Notes: generated from the sequence alone by a model not told the origin. 64,000 nt of DNA from Gigaspora margarita (GCA_009809945.1 WTPW01000404.1:79305-143304); one strand, 5' to 3'; positions 24,339-36,579 are shown, counted from the stretch's first letter. A program made the numbers and translations.

Positions 24339-26096
24339 TTATAATAATTTATAGCTACTGTAGTAGTGCATTTATGTAATTTTATGCGTAACAATTATTA
24401 ATTCATAATTATATTAGAGCTATAATATGTATATATGAACTTATAATAAAAAAGCAATTTATAATTAATTCATATTTATTCTTATGAAATATATTTCGAT
24501 TTACGTTTTTAAAAATGCTCAATTCTCTAAATTATACCAAATTATCAACCTCAAATTCCACATTACCAGTCGTTAAATTTGTTTTCAGCAAATTTAGGAT
24601 AATTCTATCTAGAGTTATACAATTCTAAGAACTATTGTTTAACTACAGACTGCCGTACATTCATATCTAACTAACTTTATAAATCTTTCGACACAACTTA
24701 TGTCCACATATTTTAGCTTTCTTTTTTTATATGTTCACACTGTTTTGGTGGTCGTTCAGCTGTATTTTTAGATGGCATAACACAAATTTGTAATAAAATG
24801 AAGATAATAAAATTTTATAAATAGAATTATTTATCATAAATAAAATATACTTTTTTTTTTTATCTTTATTACATCACTTAGCATCATACGTGAAGCAATA
24901 TTATAACAATTATACTTTTATACTCTCGGCATTTATGATATTAATTTTGAGTTTATGCATTGACCATTGATCACGGCATGAATTTTAGATTTAGGCATTG
25001 CTGCATGCCAAAATTCGGGTAAAATTATGCAATAATTTCTACAGCATGTACACAAATGTTGTGCTAGAGTGGTAACTCAACTAAGCGATCCAAACTATGT
25101 TAACATGTTTCCGATTTTAAATTAAAACCGATTTATATTAGGGTTAGGTTAAGGATTGGGTGATTATATATGGCAAAATCGCAATTTCTCCGACACTTTT
25201 AATTTTGTGGATAAAGACCGGTTTTTTTTATTTTTGTGTTTTTGTTTTTGACCCTCGCTTTGGTTCGTTCGGACGGATCCGGGTTAAGTACCTGGTTTTA
25301 GCCGGCCCCCAATACTAGTAATTTTATTATAAACAGACTTTCATCATCGTAATGATAAAAAAAAATACACAATATTCTAAAGATTCACCAGAATATTGCG
25401 TCTCTTTTTCAATTTTTTTTTTAAGTGAAAACTATTCGTAAAACTAATTCTAAAAAATTATGTTTGACTTTTTGCAAAAGTTATAATAAACTTTTTGTAC
25501 AATTTGGCCATAATCTTTTTTAATAGATCATAGGGTTTGGGTGAAATACGTTAACGCGACGCGGATTTCACCCTCATGTGATCTGCATAGCGAATTTAAC
25601 CAAAATTCAGCGCGGGTTTCACCCTGCACTAATATTACTGTCGTAAAAATAAACAACATATTAAATTTTATAGTTTGCTAACATAGTTTTTGTTACTTAG
25701 TTGAATTACCATCCAGTACATACGTTGAGAAAGTACGAATGGTGCTTTACGTCTAAATATCATAAATATACTAACACTAACTAAAACTACTTCTAATAAC
25801 GTTAAGGTTTCGATTGAGGCAAGGATAAAAGTGGTCCGAACAACTAGATCAATAAGACTCTGGAATTAGTACCATTAATTCCATTAATGTGCTATTTACT
25901 ATTTTTGGGCTTGGATGGAAATCTAACCACAGTATTCGAGTCTTACTAAATATACTTATTGACTAAAAATAGATAACTAAAAATGGAAACGAGGATAGAA
26001 TAATAAAAAAAAAATCATATGACTATGTACGTACGTGTATGCGTAGCAGATAGAAGATTTCTTGAATTCGCAATTCCAAGCAGAATTTGATCATTG
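24339..26096. other. AT-rich intergenic stretch
   Basis: A small inverted structure at about 25531-25633 has ends TAGGGTTTGGGTGAAA and the inverse of TAGTGCAGGGTGAAA, resembling hAT termini but without a target duplication. A brief CG-rich patch lies at 25250-25310. A GTACGTACGT motif lies at 26025-26034, about 610 bases before the peptidase gene. Nothing else was recognised. Confidence 0.45.
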
Positions 26097-26253
26097 TGCC
26101 TCACTTCACTAACAATCACTCACACAACAGTTTATTTAGCCGACATCATATATGACTAAGGTTAACATTTGAATAGTTGTGAGTAAATTGTCATTTGACG
26201 TTGTGTCGGCTAAATCAACTGCCAGCAAAATGATGTCGTGTGAAGTAATGTGG
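26097..26253. mobile_element. Small inverted-repeat element
   Basis: The left side TCACTTCACT ... TTTATTTAGCCGACATCA pairs with the right side, inverse TTACTTCACA ... TTGATTTAGCCGACACAA. Non-coding. It lies about 400 bases upstream of the peptidase start, so it could sit in that gene's promoter region. Confidence 0.6.
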
Positions 26254-26646
26254 GAAATCGCTGTTTCGGTATTATAAATGTTCCGATAATTCCAAGACGC
26301 CAATAAAATTACCTTTTATACTTATTTCATTGTCTTATTGTAATTACAAAATCGTATCGATAAGTAAAAAATGATTTCAGTGAGATTAAAATTAGGAAGT
26401 TATTAAAAATGAATAGTATTAACGTTTAATATTTTTCATCTTGAAAAGGAATGTAATCTTCTCTAAATATCATTATTCAGTTGCCTTAAATTTCGAAAAT
26501 ATATGGATCATATCGATAAATGACATTGTTATAGATTATGAAAAAAATATAAAAGAACACGAAAAATCGCAAGCTTTAAGGTGATATAACATTTAATAAT
26601 TACGTAAAATTTCTTTAAGAACAAATAACTAGTTATTAGACACAAA

Positions 26647-29115
26647 ATGCAAATTACCAAATTACTTGCACTAATACTCACAATCTATGGAACTTTATCA
26701 TTTGCGATCCCAATCGAAAATAGAGGCGAATCAAAATATAATCTCGATGGGTGTGCTAGAATTTATGAAAGCTATCAAGCATTTTTAAAGGAAGATACGA
26801 GTACGGTGGACATAAAGTATAATGATGTCAAAGACTGTTATTTAAGCTTTCCTTTTGATCTTAATCGAGCCACTAAGGTAATTTTACAATAAAATAAATG
26901 AATTGGTTAAAGAGCACTACATTCAGGATAATACCAAAAATTAAGACGTTGAAAACTTTTGCGTACAAATTAAATCTGCGCGATTAATTGCATCTTACGT
27001 CTAATAAGAATATATCAAAATATCATTCAGAGTACTGAATGTAATGCTCTAATTACTGATTTATGATTTTCAAAAGTATCTTAAATATAAATATGTTCGA
27101 TCATTTTACAATAGATCATTGAATCGCTCAAAGGAATATATGAAGAATTTTATATATTCTTAGATCAATCAAANGAAAAAGCACAAGACGGTTTTGATTT
27201 CAGATCTGTTGATTTAATTACTGAACTTGATACACTACTTAAGAAAGAATATACTACTGATTTTGAATTTTTTGTATGTATTATTCTTTATTTNTGAAAA
27301 TGCAAAAATCTTTATAAAAACTTTATATATTTCTTATACTAAATATAAACTGCCTAAATTTATTATACCTTATAAAAGTCCAACATCACACAAATCATTT
27401 CGGACCTTAAAGATGCTCATACTAACTTAAAACCCGCTTGCTATAATGCATTTGATTTTAAACAAAATATCCTACTTTATTCATCAGTCAACCCTAAAGG
27501 ATATCAGGTAAAAGAAATATATGTATTACGTATGACTTAAATAAATATATAAATTTAGATTATTAATTTATAATTACATTTTATGTATATTAATAACATT
27601 TATAGTCTATTAAAGTATATCATGACGATCAAGAACCTTCAAATGTTGGATGTGAGGTTACTCATATAGATGGCTATCCTGCCTTAGAAGCAATTACTGA
27701 TTTTGCAAAAAATAAAATTCAAGAATCCCGTGATCTTGGTGTAAGATTTAACATGGCATTAGCCTCACTTCAATTCAATAATAGTAAATACAGTATAAAT
27801 AATGGTAAATTTGCCTTACGTTCGACTTTACCTGAAGCTGAATATGTTACTTACGATCTTAAATGTTCTGATACTAAAGTTACAAAAAAACTTATAAGAC
27901 CTTGGAAGATAACTGCACATAATCATAATTATAAAAATTTTTATAATTTTACAGATTCCAAAAGTTATTATGAATCAATCTGTCTTATGAATAATTTTGT
28001 TCAATCCATTCCTTCTATAAATGTAAGATTATTAAATTCATCGACTGAAAATTCAAGACCAGCTGATATTAAGATACCGATTATTGGCGAAAATATTACA
28101 TATGTTGGTGATTTTGCAATGTTTTTAAGGATCGATGAGCTTGGTGTCGTAGTGATACCTACTTTCAAGTCTAAAAGCAATGTAAGTTATTTAATAACTG
28201 AAGTTGCTGCAAAGTTTGATTCATTTGCTAAATCTGGAGTAAAGAAAGTATGTAATTTATTTTATTATTAACTAGGCAATTACAATTCATTCTCATATAA
28301 CTAATAATATTTCATAAATTAAATAATAATTACAGATTGTCTTCGATTTTACTAATAATGGTGGTGGACTTGTATTACTTTCACAATACTTTAATAAACT
28401 CATCTCCTCACATGAAAAGGCTGCATTTCCACGCGATTTTAAAATTAATAACGTTACTACATTCCTTATTAATCAAGCTGATCATTTAAACCATGATCAA
28501 TTAGATTATTTTGATCCTAAGGAATCATTATCATTCGCTACTTATGTACCATTTAAAAATTCTGAAGATTTTATTGGCAATAATCTATATACAAGAGGTG
28601 GTATAACTTCCAGATACTCTAATAGGTTTAATCCCGTATATGATAATTCATCCCTCTTAACTTTCGTATCAAATTGGAAATTTCCTTGGTCAAATAAAGA
28701 TGTCGTCATACTTACTAATGGTAATTGTGGTTCTTCATGCGCACAGACAGCTCAATTTTTAGCTGAACAATCTAATTTTACTACGATTTCTGTTGGTGGT
28801 TTCTTTAATCATAGTATGTCATATAGTTCATTTCCCGGTGGAAATATTGAAGAAGTTGATAATTTCTATCATGGCATAAATTCTATTGCTACTGCAAATA
28901 CTACTAATAATTACCCTGAAATACCTAACAATATTGCCACTAATATCTCGATGAATGCTTTTACTCTCACATTTAGTGAATCATATAGTATAGAATTTCC
29001 CAATAGCGTAATGGAATTTATGTATAGACCTGCTACTTATAGATTATACTATGATGGTAAAAACATTTTTAATCCTAGTTTATTGTGGCTTCAAGCTGCA
29101 AAATTCATTTCATAG
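26647..29115 (+). CDS. Secreted peptidase S41 family protein, five exons
   Basis: Predicted serine peptidase of the S41 (tail-specific/C-terminal processing) fold. Exons are 26647-26877, 27115-27273, 27379-27507, 27606-28247 and 28336-29115. All junctions are GT-AG and phase 0, giving about 646 residues. Residues 1-20 are a signal peptide (hydrophobic LLALILTIYGTLSFA), so export is likely. An N-terminal helical part is followed by ISDLKDAHTNLKPACYNAF in exon 3, the DAHT segment typical of fungal S41 proteins. Exon 5 opens with VFDFTNNGGGLVLLSQ, the conserved NGGG strand. LTNGNCGSSCAQTAQFLAEQ carries the probable catalytic Ser between paired Cys. Several N-glycosylation sequons fit secretion. 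One N base at 27175 hides one codon. Family members include extracellular fungal proteases and enzymes of peptide natural-product clusters; no such cluster is visible here. The substrate is unknown. Confidence 0.85.
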
Positions 29116-29559
29116 TCTTTAATTATTTATTTTATAAATAGATAATTATAAAAATAATTTACGGATAGATGTTTCTAATAATAGAGTAACATAGATTAAA
29201 AGCGAATACTGGGAATCAGGCACCATTAGAGTCTAGAGCAAAGTAATTTTATATTTATTATAATTTTTAATTGATAAGCAAACATTTTTTAATGTACAAC
29301 AGTATATACAATAATTTTTTATAATTTTTTATAACTAAATTCATATACTTTTATCATATTAATATATTCTATAAAAATTAAATAAACTTTATTAATAGAT
29401 CTTGCTATTTAATAAAAAAAAAGTCTTGTATCAAAATCTAATTTTTATAATACAAAATAAAAGATAATTTAAGGGACTTGTTATTCAGGATCCGTGTCAT
29501 TTCACAAGTTTCACAGCTCATCCCCAAGAAATTTTCCCCGCACGTGATATGATAATAAC
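29116..29559. other. 3' flank of the peptidase gene, AT-rich
   Basis: Runs of A/T-rich sequence with AATAAA-like hexamers, and no other feature recognised. Confidence 0.4.
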
Positions 29560-30560
29560 ATAATATAAAAAACTTTGAGCGAAGTTTCCTCAACAATCAC
29601 CAAACCAATCTCAATGTAATTTTTTTTTTTATTAGTATAATACATTCAGTATAATTCAAATAAAAAAATAGATTATTATTTAGTTGGTTGGATGATTGTC
29701 GAAAAAACTTTGTTCAACTTTTGGAAAATTTAAACTTGCAAGTTATTCTCAACTTTTGAAAATTTTTGAACAAGTTTTCTTGGCAACTTTCTAACTAAAC
29801 TTAAAGTAAATTTTTTATCTGAATTTTAAAGCTTTGTAGAATTTAAATAAAAAATTTTCATCGAAGATTGTTTAGATGGTTGCTGAGAATACTTCATTCA
29901 AATTTAGAGAAAATTTATCCCATCTATAAACTTGCAAGTTATTCTCAAAATTTGAGCAAAGTTTTCTCAACAACACTTAGCTTATATTAATTTATTTGAA
30001 TTCTACAATTTAAATAATAAAAAAAGTCCATAGAGATTGATACCGAGAAAACTTTATTCAATGTTAAAGAGAATATATACCGCCTATAAACTTATGAGTT
30101 AATTTTTTTTAAGCTTTGAGCGACGTATTCTTGACAAAAATCTAACTAATGTCAATGAAACTTTTCTTTTTGAATTATAATGTGCTATAAAATCAAATAA
30201 AAAAGTTTTCATCGAGATTGATTAAATGGTCGTTAAGAAACCTTCGTTCAGATTTAAAAAAACACTGAGCTGTGGAATTTATATAAGAAAAATTTACAGA
30301 GTTTTTTTGGGTAATTATCAAGAAACCTTGCCCATTTCACAAAAAAATGAGAATAATCACATGTGATAAACTTTCTTTAAATTTGAGCGTGACAACCACC
30401 TAATCAATCTTGATAAAATTTCATTCTTTTAATTTTGCAAATTTGTAGAATTCAAATAAAATATTTTAATGAAATTAATTGGTCAGCTGCCAATAAACCT
30501 TTTTTAAAAGTTTTAAAAAATTATGTTTTGGATAATCATATTATGTGTGAAATAATTTCT
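29560..30560. repeat. Degenerate tandem repeat, about 175 bp period
   Basis: A phrase like TTTTCATCGAGATTGATTAG followed by ATGGTTGTCGAGAAAACTTT recurs near 29665, 29858, 30020, 30202 and 30456. Between them lie TATAAACTTGCAAGTTATTC and TTTGAGCAAAGTTTTCTCAA. Units differ widely, so the array is old. Non-coding. Confidence 0.65.
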
Positions 30561-31092
30561 TGAGGATGAGTTAAATAACTTTCATTTTGCCAACAGTCAT
30601 TTCACCAACAATCATTTTATCAATATATTATTTTACTGTCAATTAGTTTACCAACACAGTAAGAATAATGCTCATATGTAACATTATACAACAAATAAAA
30701 AATTTTGTATATGTTTCTAAAATTTTACATTTCTAATATCTTGTATAGTTTGCTTGTACTATTAACTAAGTATTTATAGGTTGCTAAATAAACTTGAAGT
30801 TTTTAACATAATAAAAAATCATTGTTGAAATTCTCTAAATCTTATAGTATTAACTTTATAGTTTAATATAGAAATTCTTCAAATATAAGAAGTCTAGTGC
30901 ATCAAAATTTCACTAGTTAAACGACATAAAAAGATCAAAAGTAAGGATTTGACTAAAGATAAATAAGTAAACATATAATGTTTTGTAACTTTTGATATAT
31001 AAATTTGTATTAAATTCTTTTAAAAGAGAACAAAGTTACTAATATATCAATAAATCAAATAATTGTGAATCTTAGTTCACAATAAACCAATG
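30561..31092. other. AT-rich intergenic stretch
   Basis: No repeat, element end or protein signature recognised. Confidence 0.4.
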
Positions 31093-31470
31093 TATAGTCA
31101 AAATCATAAGTAGTCCCCTCTGTAACTTTTAAATTAAAAAACTACAATCTTGAAATTTTTACTGGAAATCATATATTTAATAAATACTGATCAGTGAATT
31201 TTTTTTATGCTTTTTTAATCACTATAACAAAAGGTAGATAAAAGCTAAAAATTTGAGCAATTTTTTGATCAAATTAATTGAATTTAATTAAAAAAACAAT
31301 AAAAAATCAGGATTATATTCAAACATTTTAAATCTTTAGTATATTAAAGATCAACCATTCTTATAGTTATGACAAAAACTTTGAGTTAATTTATGAGATA
31401 GTTGTTGGGAAATTAATTTTTGAAGTTGTTTTGTATATATGCTTAAAAAAATGCTGTGCAGCTAGGTTTC

Positions 31471-31514
31471 TTAATTTTAATATAGAAATTATATTAATTT
31501 CTATATTAAAATTA
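31471..31514. repeat. Perfect short palindrome
   Basis: TAATTTTAATATAGAAATTA is followed by TAT and then its exact inverse. It lies just inside the left arm of the 1.4 kb element. Confidence 0.8.
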
Positions 31515-31565
31515 GGAGTTAAATAGGTCACGCTACAGTGTTATGACTATACATCATATCTTAAT

Positions 31566-31799
31566 AAGGCCACTCCAAATTGATCCTTTGTTTAACATAA
31601 CATAAATATTTTGCAAGAGGTGGGATAAAAAATCAATATCAACCCTAAAAAAACAGCAATTCTATTGACTGAACAAAATGTAAAATTTTCAAAAGCTGAT
31701 ACTGCAATTTGAGTGCTTAAACTAGTGTTTATTTTATGTCTAAAATTTTTAAAAAATAGAGGGGGGTTATGTTAAACATAGAATCAAATTGGCATGCCT
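31566..31799. mobile_element. Nested miniature element
   Basis: Inverted ends AGGCCACTCCAAATTGATCC and AGGCATGCCAATTTGATTCT, both continuing into GTTTAACATAAC. Non-coding. It sits in the middle of the 31093-32504 element, so it inserted later or was captured. Confidence 0.65.
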
Positions 31800-32914
31800 A
31801 ATTGACCAATAAAATTTCAAGATCAGGTGTAATATGGCACAATCAGGAAGATTCAAAACAAATTGTCATTTTGCAAAGTTGCTTATAACTTAAAATTTAC
31901 ATATGAAATTATCTTCACTCTCTAACAAAAAAATTCATTGTAAATGTTAGTATAAATATTTTTCTTCTGTACTCTAACTATATTAACCTAATTCTAACCC
32001 TAACTAACAAAAAACCTGATTTATTTATTTATGCATATTATTTTAATGATAATTGACATATTTAACCAATCAGATTGAAATGCAATGTATTGCTAGTGGT
32101 GACAAATAGATTTATCCTTAAAATTAAAAAACCTAGTTGTGCAGGCAATTTTTTAAGCATACATACAAAATGACTTCAAAGATTAATTTCTCAACAACTA
32201 TCTCAGCAAATTAACTCAAATTTTTTGTTATAACTATAAAAATGATTGAAATTTAATATATACTAAAGATTTAGAATTTTTGAACACAATCCTGTTTTTT
32301 TATTGTTTTTTAATTAAATTCAATTAATTTGATCAAAAATTGCTCAAAATTTTAGCTCTCATATAACTTTGTTATAGTGATTAAAAAAGCATAAAAAAAT
32401 TCACTGATTAGTATTTATTAGATATTATTTGCAGTAAAAATTTCAAGATTGTTGCTTTTTAATTTAAAAAGCTACAGGAGTGGCTACTTATGATTTTGAC
32501 TGTACAATATGATATAAAAAGACTTCACTTAGAAGATTTTATTGTAAAGAAGAAACATAACCTGAAGATACAAGTAAGGCAAATACATTGGTCTTTTATA
32601 TATGTTAGATAACTATAACTCCCTGATACATTCATCAGGTTAACTTCCTTCAATCATTAGCAATCTTTATTTCCACCAACACCAATTATATTTACTCTTG
32701 TATAACATCTGGATCAGGACTTTCCACCCAAAATATTTATACTCAATATCCCTTTATCATCATTTCAACAGCTAGCAGATTGTTGATAAGATGTGAAAGC
32801 TTGTGAGCAATTCAAAGGATTCATCGAATATACTTCAAAATTGGGCACAACATGATCACTATCAAGGTTGGGACGTTTTTAATTTTGGGGATCTGTTGTA
32901 TATCTAAATATGAT

Positions 32915-33122
32915 TACAGTCTACTCTCTCTATTCCGTCAAAAATATTCTTTAAGGATTTTTATATGTAAAAAATTTTTTAGGTTTGGTTCTCAAAGAGT
33001 AATTATTAGCTAATCCGAACTCTATAATAAAATTTACAAATGTTCTAGAGTATTTGTTCGGATTAGAGAGAATTTAATAGTGTTCAGATTCGAGAGTTTC
33101 GGATTAGGGAGAGTTGACTGTA
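32915..33122. mobile_element. Tc1/mariner-type miniature element
   Basis: Ends TACAGTCTACTCTCTCTATT and the inverse TACAGTCAACTCTCCCTAAT, with TA at both sides. About 208 bases, non-coding. Confidence 0.85.
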
Positions 33123-33651
33123 ACTTATATAGCAATAACGGGGTGCCATAATTTAGAAGGATGAACTATGATCATGGTGACACGGTTTAAAGCTTAAAAA
33201 TAAGCCGATCGGATTATGATAGTGCAGGGATAAAAGAACAGGGGTGATGATTCAAATGACGATCATAAGGGAAAATTCGGGCGCAGAAAATGTTTATGAG
33301 AGTAAAAAACGGTTTAATACAACGAAGATCATAAGCCAAGCTGACAGCATATATATTTAATAGATCATCACATTAAGTTAACAAATAATCATTACTGATA
33401 CATTTCTATCCAGTCAATATCAAAACAGGAGTCACTCCTATAATAACGCGCTTTGCAAATAACTATAACAACTGTTCTCCTACCAAAACATCTTATTATA
33501 TTTAGAACCATTTATGTGAGATTTTTATTTATTTTCATTATATTTTAAATTTTTGGGTTTTGCGGTTTTTATAATTTGATCAGCTTGAAAATAGTTCAAA
33601 TAAAATAGCGTAAAATATTTTTGAACCACGGATAAAAGAAATTTATAGAAA
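33123..33651. other. Spacer and 3' flank of F-box gene 1
   Basis: No element ends recognised. The last 60 bases before the gene's stop (ATAAAAGAAATTTATAGAA) resemble the 3' flank of the second F-box gene near 49270-49312, so the duplicated unit extends a little past the coding region. Confidence 0.45.
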
Positions 33652-35175
33652 TTAGCAATCAACAACAATACATTCATATGGAACCAATGTAACAAACGTT
33701 TCCAATTCCTTTCTAATATTATCATCTAATTTCAAATATTTGTTTACACCCACATAATTCAATGTTCTGTTTCGTTTGCAGAATTCGACTAGTGCTTTTG
33801 TATTTTTCTCGTTATCGTGGTGATAAATTAATAATTTTTTTAAAGATGCATTACAATGATTGAGCAATATATCAATATACGGTTTTAGCCAAGTATCTCT
33901 AAAGTCAAGATACTGCAATGTTACCGGTAATATTTCTGCAAACTGTATAACTCGTTTTTTTAGTTCTTCTTTTGGCATGTCTTCAACATCGCACCGTAAC
34001 GTGAGAAATTGAAGTTTTTGTAAATTACCAATAAGTTTTAAGAGTTGTGTGGAAAATCCAATAATTGAAATGTCAAGATATGTAATGTTTGGGCAGAAGG
34101 ACATAAATGCTTCTAGTAAAGATTTCTCCCAAATTTCAATGCTTTCTGATCCAGAAGTTATTTCTTTTATAAATATGCGTTGTAATAATGTACCGGACTC
34201 TTCTAAAATTTGTACCATAGTCGATGCATCAATCGAACCTCCAATTATCTGTAAAGTGCTGATTTTATAATTTAATTTTTTCAACAATTCCGCATCTTCG
34301 CAATACGAGATACGAAGAATTTCTAAATTTTTACAATTTTTCAATACCTCGAACTCTTCGCTACAGGAACCAGGAACTGATATGATAAATTCTTGTAATG
34401 TATTTTTTTGACTTTCCAAAGCTGAAATGATGCCGTAGAATTCTTCAATCGATATTAAACTACAAATTAAAAATTTCTTAAGTTTCTCTTGTGATTCAAT
34501 AACACATAAAAGTGCTTGAAATAATTCTGGATCCGCCGCGTTCAGAATAATTTCCAAAGTATTAATTTTTGCAGCTTTGTCTGATAAGATTATTAATAAT
34601 TCAGTAGTAATTCCAACGCTGAATTCGTGATTTGGTAGTGCACTCAAACATAGACTTTGGAGGTGTGAGAAAAATTGCGTATTTTCTCCTAATGAGTCAA
34701 AGATCTCTGGCTCAATAACAAGAGATTCAAAAATATTTAAATCTAATTTATGCAAAGTGGCACCACTTTCAATAAATAATTTAAGTAATAAATTAACAAT
34801 GTGGTTTTTTGATAAATAATATGAATCAAAATGCTCGAGATCAATCCAATTATCGACCCTACATTCTAAAAGAGATAGATCAAGAAACTTTAGAAATCTT
34901 GCATAATCAAATATTGTTTTGGAAAACTCTGTATTTATCCCAAATTTTTTTAAGCCGAGTTTTTCGCTTTCGCCAAGAAACGAAAAATAATTGGAAATGA
35001 ATAAAGGACTTAGGTCGAATGAAAATGGATTTTGCCAAAGAATAGGAATAGACATTTTGCACCAATGTCTGCTCACAAGTGCGCACGAGTATAAGGAATA
35101 AATTTCATTATTTAAATTATTAAGAATATTTTCCATTAATTCGGGCATATCGCCCGTAAAAATTTTTGAAATCAT
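33652..35175 (-). CDS. F-box/leucine-rich-repeat-like protein 1
   Basis: Single-exon gene of 507 residues. The F-box lies at about residues 7-50: GDMPELMENILNNLNNEIYS, then LYSCALVSRHWCKMSIPILW. This domain normally binds Skp1 and makes the protein a substrate receptor of an SCF ubiquitin ligase. The rest is a series of leucine-rich units (phrases such as SLQSLCLSAL, NLEILRISYC, CPNITYLDIS, LQFLTLRCDV) that would bind the target. The ATG at 35175 is chosen because the paralogue at 49313-50821 starts at the same point. The earlier in-frame ATG at 35235 lies upstream of the TATA-like box and would add residues encoded by the ACGT repeat. The target protein is unknown; such genes are greatly expanded in Glomeromycotina. 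Confidence 0.9.
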   Translation of the reverse strand: MISKIFTGDMPELMENILNNLNNEIYSLYSCALVSRHWCKMSIPILWQNPFSFDLSPLFISNYFSFLGESEKLGLKKFGINTEFSKTIFDYARFLKFLDLSLLECRVDNWIDLEHFDSYYLSKNHIVNLLLKLFIESGATLHKLDLNIFESLVIEPEIFDSLGENTQFFSHLQSLCLSALPNHEFSVGITTELLIILSDKAAKINTLEIILNAADPELFQALLCVIESQEKLKKFLICSLISIEEFYGIISALESQKNTLQEFIISVPGSCSEEFEVLKNCKNLEILRISYCEDAELLKKLNYKISTLQIIGGSIDASTMVQILEESGTLLQRIFIKEITSGSESIEIWEKSLLEAFMSFCPNITYLDISIIGFSTQLLKLIGNLQKLQFLTLRCDVEDMPKEELKKRVIQFAEILPVTLQYLDFRDTWLKPYIDILLNHCNASLKKLLIYHHDNEKNTKALVEFCKRNRTLNYVGVNKYLKLDDNIRKELETFVTLVPYECIVVDC

Positions 35176-35188
35176 GATGAACTGTAAG

Positions 35189-35224
35189 TACGTACTGTAC
35201 GTACGTACGTACGCATTTATAATT
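35189..35224 (-). promoter_or_regulatory. ACGT-repeat plus TATA-like block of F-box gene 1
   Basis: Reading toward the gene, TTATAAAT (complement of 35215-35224) is followed immediately by about 25 bases of ACGT repeats (35189-35213), then 13 bases to the ATG. The same arrangement precedes the second F-box gene. ACGT repeats are self-complementary and could be a palindromic factor site or the initiator region; the function is inferred. Confidence 0.6.
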
Positions 35225-35396
35225 TTAGGTTGCATATCACCCGATTTTTCACCAGCTAAAAATTTTGATCACCTGATTGCGTGCCATCTCGATCGACTGA
35301 TTAAATCATGTTACGTAACAAGTCATGCGCCTGCCCATGCGCTGGGGCTTTTTAATTTTAGCGTTGCCGCTACTATAATTGGTGGTAACTGAATTA

Positions 35397-35565
35397 CGGC
35401 AATTACGGCATGTAATTTTTACGGCAATCAGATGCCATGCCGTAATTAATTCTACCACTGGTAAAATGCCGTAATGCCGCAATGCCGCAATGCCGTAATG
35501 TCGCAATGCCGCAATTCCGTAATGCCGTAATACCGTAATGCCTTAATATTGTAATAATGCGATAC
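35397..35565. repeat. GCCGTAAT minisatellite
   Basis: Units of 8-9 bases (AATGCCGT, AATGCCGC and variants), about twelve in all, preceded by CTATAATTGGTGGTA and TACGGCAATTACGGCA. A decayed relative lies inverted at 43265-43460. Frames read through it give repeated Leu-Arg-His-Tyr-Gly and are not genes. Confidence 0.8.
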
Positions 35566-36385
35566 GGTAACTTAAGAATAATATTATAATGTTTAATTAA
35601 CTGTGACACCCAATCACTCCAAACCGGATACTGATGAATATGTTGTTCATTTACATTCATTAGTCAGTAAAGCATAAAAGTTATTTAAAGTGTAAAAAAT
35701 CTGTATGACAAAGGCGAAAAAATATATATTCTATGATTACAAAGGGAACTTAAATGCGGAAATGTGCACAATGTAATAAATATTACAAGATGAAGTAAGA
35801 TGTCTATAAGTGGAGCAACAAAAGATGGAAAGTATAAATAAGGATACCCGATGATTACATAAAAGCATTTTAACTTAGAGCATTCACGTATGATAATGGA
35901 TTCTATTAAATGAACTAGATAATGTTAAAAGAATTGGAAAAGAAGGGTTTGGCTCTTTATTTTCTATAACATTGTTTGATATGCGAAAGCTGATGGTAAT
36001 GAGTTTAATTATATAAGAGCATATGAACTATCTATTAATTATAACTGTTATATCTTAAGTGATAAATAAAAAGTTTTATAAGTCATTAATTTGCTTATTA
36101 ACTGGGCCAATAGAATCAAACAGGACACCCGGGCTATTCAAATGAACTGTTTTGCAACCTGGTAATAATTTTAAACAGACAGAAGCTTAAATTTTATAAA
36201 AGTTCATTCTTTACATATGATTATCTATTTAAAAAAAAAAATTAAAAAAAAATTAAAAAGTAATATAAATTAACATCGTGGGTATAATGATAGTCTATTA
36301 ATTAGCGAATTAAAAATAGCTAATCATGTTTATTCAATTAAATATGAATGTGCAGGCACATATCATATAAGTAAAAATGACACAG
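35566..36385. other. AT-rich intergenic stretch
   Basis: No gene or element recognised. A 22-base segment shared with 23519-23540 lies just before this region at 35317-35338. Confidence 0.4.
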
Positions 36386-36550
36386 TACTAATTATGATAC
36401 ACTTGCAATATCTTGAGATCCAACAATCAGAATTGAATAGCTTTACAACCATTCAATTTGTCTCAATGAGACGGATTGAATGGCAGTAAGGTTGTTTGAT
36501 TCGAATTACTGGATCTTGAGATATCTCAAATGTATTATAATTGATACCTG
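36386..36550. mobile_element. Palindromic element with TCTCAATGAGA centre
   Basis: Arms of about 75 bases: ATATCTTGAGATCCAACAAT ... ACCATTCAATTTGTCTC on the left and their inverse on the right. The centre is CTCAATGAG. Non-coding, strongly hairpin-forming. Confidence 0.75.
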
Positions 36551-36579
36551 TATTATAATATTTTTTGTATAGCATTAGA

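Larger units (their letters stand above)
31093..32504. mobile_element. TA-flanked element with terminal inverted repeats of about 400 bp
   Basis: The left end TATAGTCAAAATCATAAGTA and the inverse of the right end TACAGTCAAAATCATAAGTA begin arms that match, imperfectly, over about 390 bases (31093-31485 and 32115-32504). The terminal TACAGTC and TA flanks point to Tc1/mariner-type mobilisation. The interior has no transposase and carries a perfect 44-base palindrome and a nested element. Confidence 0.82.

Noticed and set aside
25138-25165. Telomere-like GGGTTAGG phrase
   Set aside because: Only one or two imperfect units occur. The same is true near 46070 and 56830. There is no telomeric array.
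35176-35235. An upstream in-frame ATG extending F-box protein 1 by 20 residues
   Set aside because: The extension reads through the ACGT repeat and TATA-like box and is absent from the paralogue, so the ATG at 35175 is preferred.
35403-35660. Open frames with repeated ALRHYG-like peptides at 35306-35660 and 43272-43487
   Set aside because: They are translations of the GCCGTAAT/GCCATAAT minisatellite, and the frame is a by-product of the 8-9 base period.
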